From Acidobacteriaceae bacterium TAA 166 (GTDB lineage Bacteria > Acidobacteriota > Terriglobia > Terriglobales > Acidobacteriaceae): 64,000 nt of DNA. A model generated the notes under the pieces. That model had not been told where the DNA came from. It searched no databases and worked only from the letters and a program-made list of their open reading frames with translations. The position numbers and the translations under genes are program-made. The DNA is taken from the NCBI GenBank assembly GCA_000421065.1, contig ATWD01000001.1, forward strand, positions 1,790,001 through 1,854,000. Reading direction: 5' to 3'. Shown piece by piece: positions 33,293 to 42,118 of the stretch; the stretch's first letter is position 1; the number at the start of each line of letters is the position of its first letter.

Positions 33293-34857
33293 TCTCTCTC
33301 CTGTAGGGAATCTAAAGCGTCTGCGGTGGCAATGTCCTCTGTGACGGCGAAGATGCGTCGATATAGGTCTTCTCCATAGCTGGTTGGAAGTGGCTCGGAT
33401 TCCAGAAGCCGGAACGTGCGCACTCCATCCGACAGCCTCTCCGCACGAAGGAATAGAGCGTTGGAGGTCATTGTGCGGTAGAAGCCAATCGCAAGATCAA
33501 ACATATGCGTCACGTAGAGTACCTTGACTCCACTATCGAGCATAGCCGTGACGATTTGCCTTGCTATCTCTGAACCCTCTCTCTCATTGGTGGAGCCGAA
33601 GGATTCGTTCAGTAGAACCATGCTGTTTGGAGTGACATAATCTACGGTCACGCTCATCCTGTTGAGCTCTTCGTCGAGCTTTCCGCTTCTCATCCCCGTG
33701 TCTTCTTCTCTCTTGAAGTGCGTGTAGACGCCAACGCAGATGTTCGCTCGAAAGGACTGAGCCGGGGAGAACATGCCGCATTGCATCATCAATTGCGCCA
33801 ATCCTACGCTGCGCAAAAATGTCGACTTCCCACCTCGGTTCGCACCGGTGATCATCACGAGGGACTTACCGTCCGCGTTGACATCATTGCCGACAACCCT
33901 CTCGGAAATTCTCAGGCTCAGGCAGACATCGTACAGTCCTTGAGCGGACAGATCTACGCTTTCAGACTTCATGGGTGCTGGAAGACAGATTGGTTCTCCT
34001 TTGCCCACAAGCAGTTCACGCAAATTCAAACAGCCGATGTAAAACCCCAGTTCAGTTCGCAACATCGTAAAAAAGCTAAGAATATGGTCGGTGGATTGAG
34101 CGAGCGCGGAGGCAACCTGGCTAATTCCTCGGCCCTTCAGCTCCGACAGTGCCCTGTGGCCAGCTTCATCTCGACCGTCCACCTCGTAGACAAAACGTGA
34201 TCGATCACCCGGTGCCAGTCGCTCAAACCATTGTCGAAGTCGTTCCCTCCACCCATGCTTTGCGTCCCGTGGCTTGCGGAGGATGTAATTGGTGCCTTGA
34301 TTGCCTCTTCCGAGTTCGGCACTCATTAGAATTCCGCTTTCCTTGAAGGACAATCGTCGTAAGTGTTCATCGACGGTCCTCAGATAGTCGTCGTCAAGCT
34401 CGTTGGAAATCATGTCAAAGAATCGAGTGAACCCCTCCGAATGGAATCCGGAACGCTGCAGATCCGCAATGCTGCGGAGGCGTTTCAGCAGGCCCACAAA
34501 GATCGCAAGCACCTCGACGGACCGCGTCAGCAGTCCTTCGGGGTACCTGCCGAAGATAGAACCCCAGACCTTTTTCTCGCGTTCGATTGCCTCTGTGGCA
34601 ATGAGATACATCTCCCTGACAACGGCAGATCGTTCAAGGCAATCGGTGAGCACCCGCTGTCGATACAGAATGTCGTCTGGCTGCTTGAGGCTTGTAAGCA
34701 TTGACTTCTCGGCAACTTGCAACAGAAATTTGTCTCCGCTAGCCATCGCCTCCCATAGCGTCTCGACCTCAAGATCGTTCACGAACTCAGGGGAATTGAT
34801 CGGGATCTTTCCCTGCATGTCGAAATCTCGATCCCGGTACATCAGGAATGCCTTCAT
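33289..34857 (-). CDS. MutS-family ATPase B
   Basis: Start at ATG 34857, overlapping the stop of ATPase A; the frame extends further upstream but there it overlaps A. 522 residues. The N-terminal and middle regions are helical lever/core-like (WEAMASGDKFLLQVAEKSML, DILYRQRVLTDCL). The C-terminal MutS_V ATPase has Walker A ITGANRGGKSTFLRSVG and the switch region YTHFKREEDTGMRSGKLDEELNRM. The Walker B position reads VLLNESFGSTNEREGSEI, with Asn instead of the usual Asp of DE. It lacks the mismatch-recognition domain I, so it is not a canonical MutS. Co-regulated with ATPase A by riboswitch 5. Confidence 0.85.
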   Translation of the reverse strand: MKAFLMYRDRDFDMQGKIPINSPEFVNDLEVETLWEAMASGDKFLLQVAEKSMLTSLKQPDDILYRQRVLTDCLERSAVVREMYLIATEAIEREKKVWGSIFGRYPEGLLTRSVEVLAIFVGLLKRLRSIADLQRSGFHSEGFTRFFDMISNELDDDYLRTVDEHLRRLSFKESGILMSAELGRGNQGTNYILRKPRDAKHGWRERLRQWFERLAPGDRSRFVYEVDGRDEAGHRALSELKGRGISQVASALAQSTDHILSFFTMLRTELGFYIGCLNLRELLVGKGEPICLPAPMKSESVDLSAQGLYDVCLSLRISERVVGNDVNADGKSLVMITGANRGGKSTFLRSVGLAQLMMQCGMFSPAQSFRANICVGVYTHFKREEDTGMRSGKLDEELNRMSVTVDYVTPNSMVLLNESFGSTNEREGSEIARQIVTAMLDSGVKVLYVTHMFDLAIGFYRTMTSNALFLRAERLSDGVRTFRLLESEPLPTSYGEDLYRRIFAVTEDIATADALDSLQERE

Positions 34858-36611
34858 GACGCGATGCGCCTCCTCACGCTTTCGTACGTGAGGCGGTACT
34901 TTTCGGCGATAGCAGCCGCGTAGGCGAGCCCGTCTGCAGGTTTGCGAAGGATCTTGAAGGTTCGTTGCGCGGTATTCTCCGAGCGCACTGTGCTGACCAT
35001 GCTCACCGTGGTTTCCCCAAGGGATGCCAGCTCGTCGAGGAATGTCACCGACACACAAAGAATGTCTCTCGCAATAATCTGCCCCATGATCTTCTTGCTA
35101 AGAAAGAGCGCGTCGCTGAGCGTTGTCGAGACAAAGCTTTCATTCATGATCACAATGCTTTTGGATGTGGCTTGTTCGAGGATCTTATGGATTCTTTCCA
35201 GATCATCTTCAAGCTTGCCGCTGAGGTTCTGAAGATCTTCCTCCTTTTCAAAATGAGTAAACATTCTGTCAAAGAGATAGAGCTGCGCTTCCTTTCCAGG
35301 GACGGGGCTCCCAATGGCGGCGAGGTGATGGAGTTGCCCAAACGTACGCGCAAAAGTCGTCTTGCCCCCCTGGTTAGGACCAGAAACGACGATTATCCTT
35401 TCCGGATCCCGAAGGGAAAAATCATTTGTGACTACGGATGCCTTTTCGCGGCGTAGCTTGTCCGCGAGGGCTAGATCGAACACGTCTCTGCCGAAGACCT
35501 CTTTGGACTGATCGGACACGGTGGGATAACAGAAGTTCAGGTCTATTCTCTTGAAAAGATCGATGAATTCGAGACAGGCAATGTAGAACTGTATTTCACG
35601 ATCGAAAGCGCGAACGACTTTGTCTAAGAAGAAGCGGCGGCGAGTACAGTACTCTCCCAGTGACGAGAAGATGTCGGGGAAAAGGTGGGCAACCATGTCC
35701 AGGACTGCAGCTTCGATATGGTTCATCTCCGACTGAGAAGAGAATTCAAACGGATATTCCCTGGGCGCTCCCTGTTTGAATCGATCGAACGTCTGCAAGA
35801 CATCGGCGCCATAATCGGGTTCTATTTCAAATTGGCCAACAGAGATTCGATTTCCCTCTAGATGAAGGGAATATTTAATACCCGCAAGATCAGTTCTCAG
35901 TTGTTCTGTCTCCGCGAGCAACGCCCTAAAGTCTGCCGATTCGGTATAGCTGATTAGGTAATTGAGAAATGATGAAAAGCCGCGCGAACGAGGGGTCGAT
36001 ATGGCGAGATCGCGAGATAGACGTTTCACAGCGCCACAGTATGTATCGACCGCATGTAGAAACCAGCTCTGCTTCTGAAGGTCGTAATAAAGTTTGTCTG
36101 ATCGCGCGAGATCTGATCGCATGGCGCGCATCCTGCCGGCAAACGAATGAATATGGACTAAGAGCGCCTGATTCTCAAGGTCGTGGAATACATCGTGACG
36201 ATAGTTGATTGTCCCAACGTCATCTGCGGGAATATAGAAGAAGGGCTTCAGGTTGTATTCATCGCGCCCGGAGGTAATAGTGGCGACGACCTGATCGAGA
36301 TTTAGGTCGACGAAGTATTCCGGTGCATTTCGCCACTCGAAGTTCCCGATTCCGTCGTACTTGTCGAACAAGATGCTGCGAAAAGACATGGCTTGTCGCT
36401 CTCCCTCCAAGGCGATGCTTGATTCATATCGATCTAGACGGGACGCGTCGAAGGCTGACCACCTTCTAAATGCTCGTTCATGACCTGTACGTCCACGAGG
36501 GGGGCTGGTGAATCCGAGGAACTGCTTGCGCATACCGCGGCGTGAACGACGGTACGCAAACCAGCGTCTAACAAAATCCCGGATTTCTTGAATTGGCCTA
36601 GCATGGGTCAC
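34854..36611 (-). CDS. MutS-family ATPase A
   Basis: 585 residues if GTG 36611 is the start; ATG 36389, with a GGAGGGAGAG tract upstream, is an alternative that would remove 74 basic residues. A nearer ATG at 36604 is out of frame. The C-terminal ATPase has Walker A VVSGPNQGGKTTFARTFG, the conserved FTHFEKEEDLQNLSGKLEDD and the Walker B position SIVIMNESFVSTTLSDA, again Asn for Asp. Middle and N-terminal helical parts resemble MutS III/IV but no mismatch-binding domain is visible. It overlaps ATPase B by four bases; the pair may form a heterodimer. MutS-like genes behind crcB-motif RNAs have been noted, to my recollection; what they do is unknown. Confidence 0.83.
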   Translation of the reverse strand: MTHARPIQEIRDFVRRWFAYRRSRRGMRKQFLGFTSPPRGRTGHERAFRRWSAFDASRLDRYESSIALEGERQAMSFRSILFDKYDGIGNFEWRNAPEYFVDLNLDQVVATITSGRDEYNLKPFFYIPADDVGTINYRHDVFHDLENQALLVHIHSFAGRMRAMRSDLARSDKLYYDLQKQSWFLHAVDTYCGAVKRLSRDLAISTPRSRGFSSFLNYLISYTESADFRALLAETEQLRTDLAGIKYSLHLEGNRISVGQFEIEPDYGADVLQTFDRFKQGAPREYPFEFSSQSEMNHIEAAVLDMVAHLFPDIFSSLGEYCTRRRFFLDKVVRAFDREIQFYIACLEFIDLFKRIDLNFCYPTVSDQSKEVFGRDVFDLALADKLRREKASVVTNDFSLRDPERIIVVSGPNQGGKTTFARTFGQLHHLAAIGSPVPGKEAQLYLFDRMFTHFEKEEDLQNLSGKLEDDLERIHKILEQATSKSIVIMNESFVSTTLSDALFLSKKIMGQIIARDILCVSVTFLDELASLGETTVSMVSTVRSENTAQRTFKILRKPADGLAYAAAIAEKYRLTYESVRRRIAS

Positions 36612-36684
36612 TCCTATCGAGTTCGAGATCTCGTAGGAGTCATCTTCCCCGGGAGGGGCAATTAATGGTGGACTCCAACACCCA
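36610..36684 (-). promoter_or_regulatory. Fluoride riboswitch 5 (translational type)
   Basis: Read from 36684 on the minus strand: GGTGTTGGAGTCCACC (P1 and P3 5' strand), TTAATTGCC, a hairpin CCCC/GGGG, AAGATGACTCCTAC. GGAGTC and GACTCC are complementary, as in the fluoride fold. It is the most diverged of the five (GTTGG for GATGG, TTAATTGCC for TAACCGCC). The 3' strand ACTCCTA, on plus-strand 36634-36640, can pair with TAGGAGT (36610-36616), next to the start of MutS-like ATPase A, sequestering its ribosome site. Translational control is predicted. Confidence 0.8.
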
Positions 36685-37073
36685 CGCTAGCTTGAGTATT
36701 CCAAGAGTGAAATCTTCTGTCAATGAACCCTACGATCTTCAACCGGTGCGACCGTAGAACCGGTTAGCCCTCGTGAAAGAGGTGGATGAACGCCTCGGAC
36801 ACTAGAGCCCACAAATAGGCTGGCATCGCTTCATATTGAAATGTCTATGCTCCCGAACAAGAGCTTGGTGAGAATCGGGCAACGCCGCTTACTTGCGTCT
36901 GCTCCAAGTGAGCTAAAAGGGCATTCGCGTATGTTCTAAATTCAAAGTTGTTTCTCTGCTTTAGAGCTTCCCGAACGCAGGGAGAATCCACGCGAGAGTG
37001 AAAGTGTCGTGTGTCATGGCAGTGTCCCAGATACTATACCTGGGGACGGACAGAGCCTTAGGGATCGATTAGT
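36685..37073. other. Intergenic region, promoters for divergent genes
   Basis: No gene found. It must hold the promoters of the MutS-like operon and the universal stress protein. A bulged hairpin (GTCCC...GGGGAC, about 37022-37045) lies about 30 bases upstream of the stress-protein start and could be a regulatory leader; it does not match the fluoride motif. Confidence 0.4.
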
Positions 37074-37565
37074 ATGGTCGCAGCCGCGGACAGCCTCTTG
37101 CGCGATTCCGACGAAAAGGCGGGCAGATCCATCGCTATCGACTCATTCCATAAGATTCTTATCGCCGACGACGGAACGCCGGAAGGTGAGCGGGCCGTCG
37201 AAATGGGTGTCCGCTTGGCCGCCATGATTCAGGCGGAGGTCGTCTTGCTCGGAATCGTTCCGCTTCAGAACATACATCCATCCGGGGGGGGCGCCGAAAT
37301 AGATGATCCATCGATCCGCCATCGCCGGATTGAGAAACGATTCTACGAGTACCTGCATCTGGGCAGATCGCTCGGGCTTGAAATCTCTGCAGATATCGTG
37401 GAAGGCTTGGCTGAGGTGCAGATCAGAAGGCGAGCCAAATCGGATGGGGTAGACCTTATTATCGTGGGGCACCATAAGGTAAACCGGCTACAGCGGTGGT
37501 TCGCTCAATCCATTGCACAAACCCTGTTGCGAGACACCGATTGTTCCGTGATGTCCGCCCAATAA
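37074..37565 (+). CDS. Universal stress protein (UspA family)
   Basis: 163 residues, ATG 37074, AGGGA about nine bases upstream. A 20-residue polar N-terminal stretch is followed by the Usp fold: FHKILIADDGTPEGERAVEMGVRLAAMI at the first strand and helix, VVLLGIV, and a C-terminal VDLIIVGHHKVNRLQRWFAQSIAQTLLRDTDCSVM. The ATP-binding signature G-x2-G-x9-G(S/T) is altered (GHHKVNRLQRWFAQSIA), so nucleotide binding is doubtful. Usp genes are a known class in fluoride-responsive regulons, which fits the position at the end of the island, but no riboswitch is seen directly upstream. Confidence 0.85.
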   Translation: MVAAADSLLRDSDEKAGRSIAIDSFHKILIADDGTPEGERAVEMGVRLAAMIQAEVVLLGIVPLQNIHPSGGGAEIDDPSIRHRRIEKRFYEYLHLGRSLGLEISADIVEGLAEVQIRRRAKSDGVDLIIVGHHKVNRLQRWFAQSIAQTLLRDTDCSVMSAQ

Positions 37566-37852
37566 TGCCTGGCCCTGTCCACAGGGGTTCGCCGTTCCTG
37601 AACGGGGGCACTTTTGTGCCTGAGCTCGGAAAAACTGCACTGTTCATTTGCTACAATCAAGGAACAAGGCAGTGACAGTGCCGCGAGATTCAGGTCTCCT
37701 CCAAACACTCGGTGACGCTTACTGGATGTTTACTGGATGTTTCCCCTGGAAATTGGTTATATCCAATGGAAAGAGTGGAATCTGGAGAAAGTATGGAAAT
37801 TCAGGTTGACCAGTGATTTCAGTGATTTAGAGTATCTGGTTGAAAACAAAGC

Positions 37853-37929
37853 AGGCGCGTAGCTCAGTTGGTTAGAGCGCTACCTTGACACGGTAGAGGT
37901 CAGGAGTTCGAGTCTCCTCGTGCCTACCA
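37853..37929 (+). tRNA. tRNA-Val (GAC)
   Basis: 77 bases including encoded CCA. Acceptor AGGCGCG/CGTGCCT (one G-U pair), D-arm GCTC/GAGC, anticodon arm CTACC/GGTAG with loop TTGACAC and anticodon GAC at 37887-37889, five-base variable region, T-arm AGGAG-TTCGAGT-CTCCT. All cloverleaf features are present. A decayed integrase gene starts just downstream, which suggests the 3' end served as the attachment site of an integrated element; no second copy of the 3' end was seen in the window. Confidence 0.96.
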
Positions 37930-38035
37930 TATTTTCAATCACTTACAAGGCGGGCGAAAAATTATTGGGGTCCTTTAGGGTCCAATAAGGATTTTCTTCT
38001 TTCCCCTCCCTTCGGATTCTTCTTTCCGTCCCTCT

Positions 38036-39228
38036 TCAGGAACCGTCCCTCTTCAGGAACATCTTCACCATCCGCGTCTGAGCCTTGCGCTTCTCAGGAC
38101 TCATGGCCTGTGTGTAGATGTCCAGCGTGATGCGGCTGTTGGCATGGCGAAGCAATTCCTGCATCACCTTCACGTCCGCACCACCCACCTTGAGCAGGGT
38201 CGAGAATGTGTGCCGGAAGGTATGCCAGCCGATGCGCTTGGTGATCCCGGCCTTGACCGCCGCAAGGGCGGATTCCCCGGGTGCAGAATCATGTCCGGCT
38301 GATACGGCTTCTTTCCCTTCGTCCTGGGACTGGCAAAAATCCAGTTGTCAGGCTGGTTGTAAGGAGCGGACCGTTTCCACATCAGTAGCTCTTCGGCGAC
38401 CCACGGATCGAGCTTTCTGGAAGCCTCGATTTTGCACCTGCCTACGACCGACTGATAGACGGATCGCGTCACCGAGAGTTCCAACTGCTCGAAGTCCACA
38501 TCAGACCACTTGAGTCCGATCAGTTCGCTCCGACGCAGTCCGGTTGTAGCATCCAGAAGCACCATCACCCGATCTCTCGGCGAGAGACGAGTGAACAGCT
38601 CAGTGACTTCCTTCGCATCCAATACATCCGGTACATCCGGCACCCGCATCCGCATCCGCTTCATAGTCTGACGTACCAGAGTAATCGGGTTCATGCCTTG
38701 CGGCAGGAACTCGTAGTGGATGGCGTGATTGAAGACTGCGCTCATGATGTTGCGTATCTTCGCTTTGGTTGGCCGGGAGTACGGTTCGCCGTTCTCTTTC
38801 GTGAAGTTCTTGAGCCACTTTTCTACAGCGACTGACCGGACTTCGCGGAGTTTGTAGTTACCCCACTGCGGCGTGATGTAGAGCCGCAGAAAGTCTTGAT
38901 TAGTTCGCTGCGTTGCAAACGACTTCGCCTCTTCCTCGTCACCGGCACAAAGTTCGTGTTCGATGTAATGCTTGATAAGGGCCGAAACCGATATGGGGTG
39001 TTGAGCTGCTTTCGGCGACGCCTCGTTGATGGTCATGCGCAGAGCTTCCGCAGCTTTCCGAGCGCCTGCTTCAGTGGGGTACTCGGATACTGGCCCGATC
39101 ACCGCCTTGCGGCGGACTCGCTTGCCTTCGGCATCCGTTTCTCACCAGCGGAGCGCCCAATAATCGGGAACCCGGCTGCGCCGTATACGAACAATATTTC
39201 CTTCTTGGTATCGTGTCCGTTGAGACAT
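38036..39228 (-). pseudogene. Tyrosine integrase, disrupted by a stop and a frameshift
   Basis: From ATG 39228 (AAGGAGA upstream) the product starts SQRTRYQEGNIVRIRRSRVPDYWALRW, then meets TGA at 39142-39144 where a Trp is expected. The core follows (SAM-like domain PQWGNYKLREVRSVAVEKWLKNF; catalytic Arg in TTGLRRSELIGLKWSDVDF). At about 38275-38285 one G is missing in a G-run; the other frame continues with the catalytic HTFRHTF and DIYTQAMS motifs to TGA 38036. With both lesions repaired it would be a normal phage/ICE-type integrase. The position beside tRNA-Val is typical. A 17-bp tandem duplication (38026-38059) covers the 3' end. Confidence 0.85.
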
Positions 39229-39327
39229 GCTTTCTCCTTCGTTTCAACGGCACGGATGGCTATCTCTAGGATAGCTAGTGTGCCGCGTGAACGGTAGAGG
39301 TCCGCAATTGAAAGATTGAGAAGACTG

Positions 39328-39567
39328 TCAGCTTGCCTCGTCCTGGCGATACATCCAGTCATTCAAATCCGACGCCCGGAATCGCCACAACTTGCCGACA
39401 TGTGTTCCATGAATTTCACCGCGCCTTGCCATCTTCTGCAACGTCTTGCGGTGAATCCGTAAGAGGCTTGCAGCCTGTTCGCTATCGAGAAGAGGTTCAA
39501 ACTCGGTTATGCCGAAGGACCGGAAACTCTCGGCACGTTTGGAGAGCGAGGGGACAGCTCGTGCCAT
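39328..39567 (-). CDS. Excisionase/MerR-like HTH protein
   Basis: 79 residues from ATG 39567 with AGGAGG six bases upstream. FEPLLDSEQAASLLRIHRKTLQKMARRGEIHGTHVGKLWRFRASDLNDWM is the helix-turn-helix_17/excisionase consensus. It sits directly upstream of the integrase and would control excision direction. The gene is intact, unlike the integrase, so it may survive as a regulator. Confidence 0.85.
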   Translation of the reverse strand: MARAVPSLSKRAESFRSFGITEFEPLLDSEQAASLLRIHRKTLQKMARRGEIHGTHVGKLWRFRASDLNDWMYRQDEAS

Positions 39568-39725
39568 AACTACCTCCTGATTCCAGATAATCCACAGGCG
39601 TCCAAGACTTTCTTGAGCAAGGTTGATGCTTTGAAAGCATCAGGACTGAACAAATGGATATTGCAGAGCAGTTTGGAGACTAACTCTGCTTTCCAAGTGC
39701 TCTTCTGAGCATGACTTTCGCAAGC

Positions 39726-40017
39726 GACGGTTCCATGAACGCGTTGGCGATCTTCGACATTGGAGGCAGCTTCCATTCGCTCACCTACATCTTCGGCGGA
39801 AGCTATTTGAACGTAGGCCAGGACACGCAGGCCTTTACCATCAATCCGTTCTCCTGCCGCCGACCAAAGACAACCTGCAATTTATTTCCGCGTTCTTTCG
39901 TGTGCTCATCGAGGGCAACGGCCAGCGTTATCGTCTCGACTTCAAAGTGGCACGCAAGCTATGGGATGGCATGAGCGCATGTATGTGTTGGAGCCGGATC
40001 AGCGTACCGTCTCCACG
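39726..40017 (+). pseudogene. virB4/trbE fragment
   Basis: About 95 residues can be pieced together from two frames: ALAIFDIGGSFHSLTYIFGGSYLNVGQ then, in another frame, DNLQFISAFFRVLIEGNGQRYRLDF and ERMYVLEPDQRTVST. They are internal parts of the VirB4-type conjugation ATPase, which normally has about 800 residues. Both ends are missing and a frameshift lies near 39845. It is a relic of a type IV secretion gene cluster. Confidence 0.75.
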
Positions 40018-40584
40018 GTACTTGACGCCGTATTGATTAATCGTCTGGACGGCGACGCCGCAGGCCCGGTCAAGGTGCTCGTATCGAATCCTCTCTACTC
40101 CCACGACCGCCAGCATGTCCTCATCCCGGTTGGACGGTGGTGCTTGGAGAGGCCAGGAAGATCGGCGCGGCGGGCCTCGGCCAACAGCGCCGCATGGCCC
40201 TTGTCTTTCATCGGCTCATCATGCCGGATGCTACAGCGTGGACCTCGACCAATTCCACGGTCTCGACCAGATCGGAGAGGAAGGTTTGAAGGATAAGGCC
40301 AACAACCATTACCTCCAAATCTTGGGGACTTCGATTGCCCTGGGTGTCATTGCCGGGGGCGGGGAGATCGAGGAAGGCGGCGGCACGATCAGCACCAGCG
40401 GCTCCCAGGCATTTGTCACCGGCTCATCGGCCAGCATCTCGCAGTCAGCCACCAGCATCCTTGACCGCTTCATGCAGATACCTCCGACCATCACGATTCG
40501 GGAGTGCATCGCGTCAAGATTTACTTCACGCAGGATATGTTGCTGCCTACGTACTCCAACCGCACCATTCCACAGACCTATTGA
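40018..40584 (+). pseudogene. virB10/trbI fragment
   Basis: Pieced from three frames: AVLINRLDGDAAGPVKVLVSN, YSHDRQHVLIPVG, then GYSVDLDQFHGLDQIGEEGLK, then IFGTSIALGVIAGGGE-like, FVTGSSASISQSATSILDRFM, PPTITIREG and KIYFTQDMLLPTY. This is the C-terminal beta-barrel of VirB10/TrbI, the inner-to-outer membrane bridge of type IV secretion. The N-terminus with its membrane helix is absent and at least two frameshifts are present. It abuts the virB4 relic, implying a large internal deletion of the cluster. Confidence 0.75.
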
Positions 40585-40591
40585 GGTACTC

Positions 40592-40906
40592 ATGCGTAGA
40601 CTATTGCCCATTTGCTTTCTTCTCATCGTGACCGGATGCAAGAGCAACGAACAGAAGCAGCGTGACATCGCTGCACAGCTCCAGACCGTCAACGATCAAC
40701 TTCAGAAAGACTGCCCTAAGTTCGACAACGAAAACAAAAACGGCATCTCGGCTGCATTAGGTCAGGCTGCAACACCGGAACACCAGGCAGCAGCTTCCGA
40801 GCGCCAGCGGGAGATTCAAGCCAAACTCAACAGCCCCCACTGCAAAGAGCTGCAAGCGAAGGCAGATGACCTCTACAAGCAAGAGCTTGCGCTCCAAAGT
40901 CACTAA
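40592..40906 (+). CDS. Small lipoprotein of the conjugation cluster
   Basis: 104 residues from ATG 40592. A lipoprotein signal ends in LIVTGCKSN (lipobox TGC). The mature part is helical, Gln/Lys-rich (QRDIAAQLQTVNDQLQKDCPKF, HCKELQAKADDLYKQ) with two cysteines. Position between virB10 and trbJ relics matches TrbK-like entry-exclusion or similar small lipoproteins of conjugative elements. It is intact although its neighbours are broken. Confidence 0.65.
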   Translation: MRRLLPICFLLIVTGCKSNEQKQRDIAAQLQTVNDQLQKDCPKFDNENKNGISAALGQAATPEHQAAASERQREIQAKLNSPHCKELQAKADDLYKQELALQSH

Positions 40907-40938
40907 CTCCGGTGTCAGCCGGAAGGAGAACCATTGCT

Positions 40939-41412
40939 ATGAAACGCCTTGCCATCATCGCGGCACTTACATCCATTGGCGGAACCGCCCATGCACAATT
41001 CGGCTCCGGTATTGTCTACGATCCCACACAGTCTGCCCACGCGGTCCAACGATCACTTAGGGCAGTCAACTTTACACCGCGACCGTACAGACAACGAAGA
41101 ATGTACTTGCCGCCTATAACCTAGCGAAGCGCATGGCGTCGCTGCCGCAGAGTTACTACACGGCTTATACCAATCTTGGACGCCAGCAGTGGACGACGCT
41201 CATACAACCGGCAAATACCTACGGCAATTTGTTGCCGTGGATGAATGCCGCCACGACAGGGTACGGCGCGTCCGCGGCGACGCAGACTGCCAGCGTACAG
41301 CGCACTACCCAAATCTCCGGTTATAGCTCACTCAACATGCAAGGTCAGCAGGCAGTGGCCGCGCAAGGCGCGACGATTGACCTTTCTGACGCTGTGACCC
41401 GCAACAGCGTAT
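40939..41412 (+). pseudogene. trbJ-like gene, frameshifted and truncated
   Basis: ATG 40939 with GGAAGGAG upstream. Signal peptide RLAIIAALTSIGGTAHA then FGSGIVYDPTQSAHAVQ, the usual TrbJ/VirB5 start. Near 41055 the frame shifts; the correct continuation reads QLYTATVQTTKNVLAAYNLA, then MASLPQSYYTAYTNLGRQQW and PANTYGNLLPWMNAATTGYG. The gene ends at about 41405, where it runs directly into a relaxase fragment. TrbJ is a periplasmic pilus-assembly component. Confidence 0.75.
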
Positions 41413-41540
41413 CGAAGCCATTGCGAAGAGTTATGCGAACCATCCTGAAAATACGATCATCGTGTCGCCCGACAACACCTCGCGCCGCGAGATCAATCAG
41501 GCCGTCCGCGCAGAGTTGAAGACGTTAGGTATGGTTCAGT
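41405..41540 (+). pseudogene. MobF/TraI relaxase fragment
   Basis: Forty-odd residues, QRIEAIAKSYANHPENTIIV and SPDNTSRREINQAVRAELKTLG, match the helicase region of TrwC/TraI-type relaxases, which have about 900-1000 residues. The fragment is fused directly to the end of the trbJ relic and is cut on the right by an IS3-type transposase fragment. It shows that the element once was self-transmissible. Confidence 0.65.
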
Positions 41541-41935
41541 CCGCCGGTTACACCAGCGCGTGCTGTCGCCAGCGCTCCGATCACCTTCGTGCTCGACCAG
41601 CGCCGTTCCGCGCGGATCAGCAGGCACGCGCGGGTGGACTCATCGATCAGGTTAAGCATGCGCACACTACGGCCATCGTGCGTTCGTGTGCTGACGAAGT
41701 CGTAGCTCCATACATGGCCCGCATATGTTGGCCGCAGCCGCACACACGAGCCATTATTGAGCCACAGCCGCCCGCGTGGCTTCTGCTTCTTCGGAACCTT
41801 CAGCCCTTCACGACGCCAGATGCGTTCGACTCTGCCCTTGCCCACCGTCCAGCCGGCTCGCTGTAGAAGCGCCGTGATCCGGCGACACCCGTAGCGGCCA
41901 TACTGGCTGGCAAGAGCGATTGCGGTGGAAGAGAT
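41541..41935 (-). pseudogene. IS3-family transposase (OrfB) fragment
   Basis: Reading on the minus strand gives AIALASQYGRYGCRRITALL, VGKGRVERIWRREGLKVPKK, GSCVRLRPTYAGHVWSYDFV and RSVRMLNLIDESTRACLLIRAERRW. This is the IS3/IS407-group OrfB with the first catalytic Asp (SYDF) but the second and third acidic residues are lost to truncation. Both ends are missing and no inverted repeats were seen. Dead. Confidence 0.8.
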
Positions 41936-42118
41936 TCACACTGCACCGAACCTTCCCCGGCGGGAGCCAGAGGGCGTTGCGATTCAACGGTTCAAGGGGC
42001 GACCCCGTTTGGTCTATGGCTATTGCGGATATTCGAGGAACAGCGTCGTGTGCGGAGGTCAACAGAGACTTTTTATGAACCTCTACTACATTGACGCTTT
42101 AATGGATCTCTAGAGCTT

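Noticed and set aside
36389..36604. ATG at 36604 as start of MutS-like ATPase A
   Set aside because: It is out of frame with the ATPase; the in-frame candidates are GTG 36611 and ATG 36389.
41925..42113. Plus-strand frame of 62 codons between the IS3 fragment and GH106 gene
   Set aside because: No ribosome site, no recognisable motif, sits in decayed DNA.
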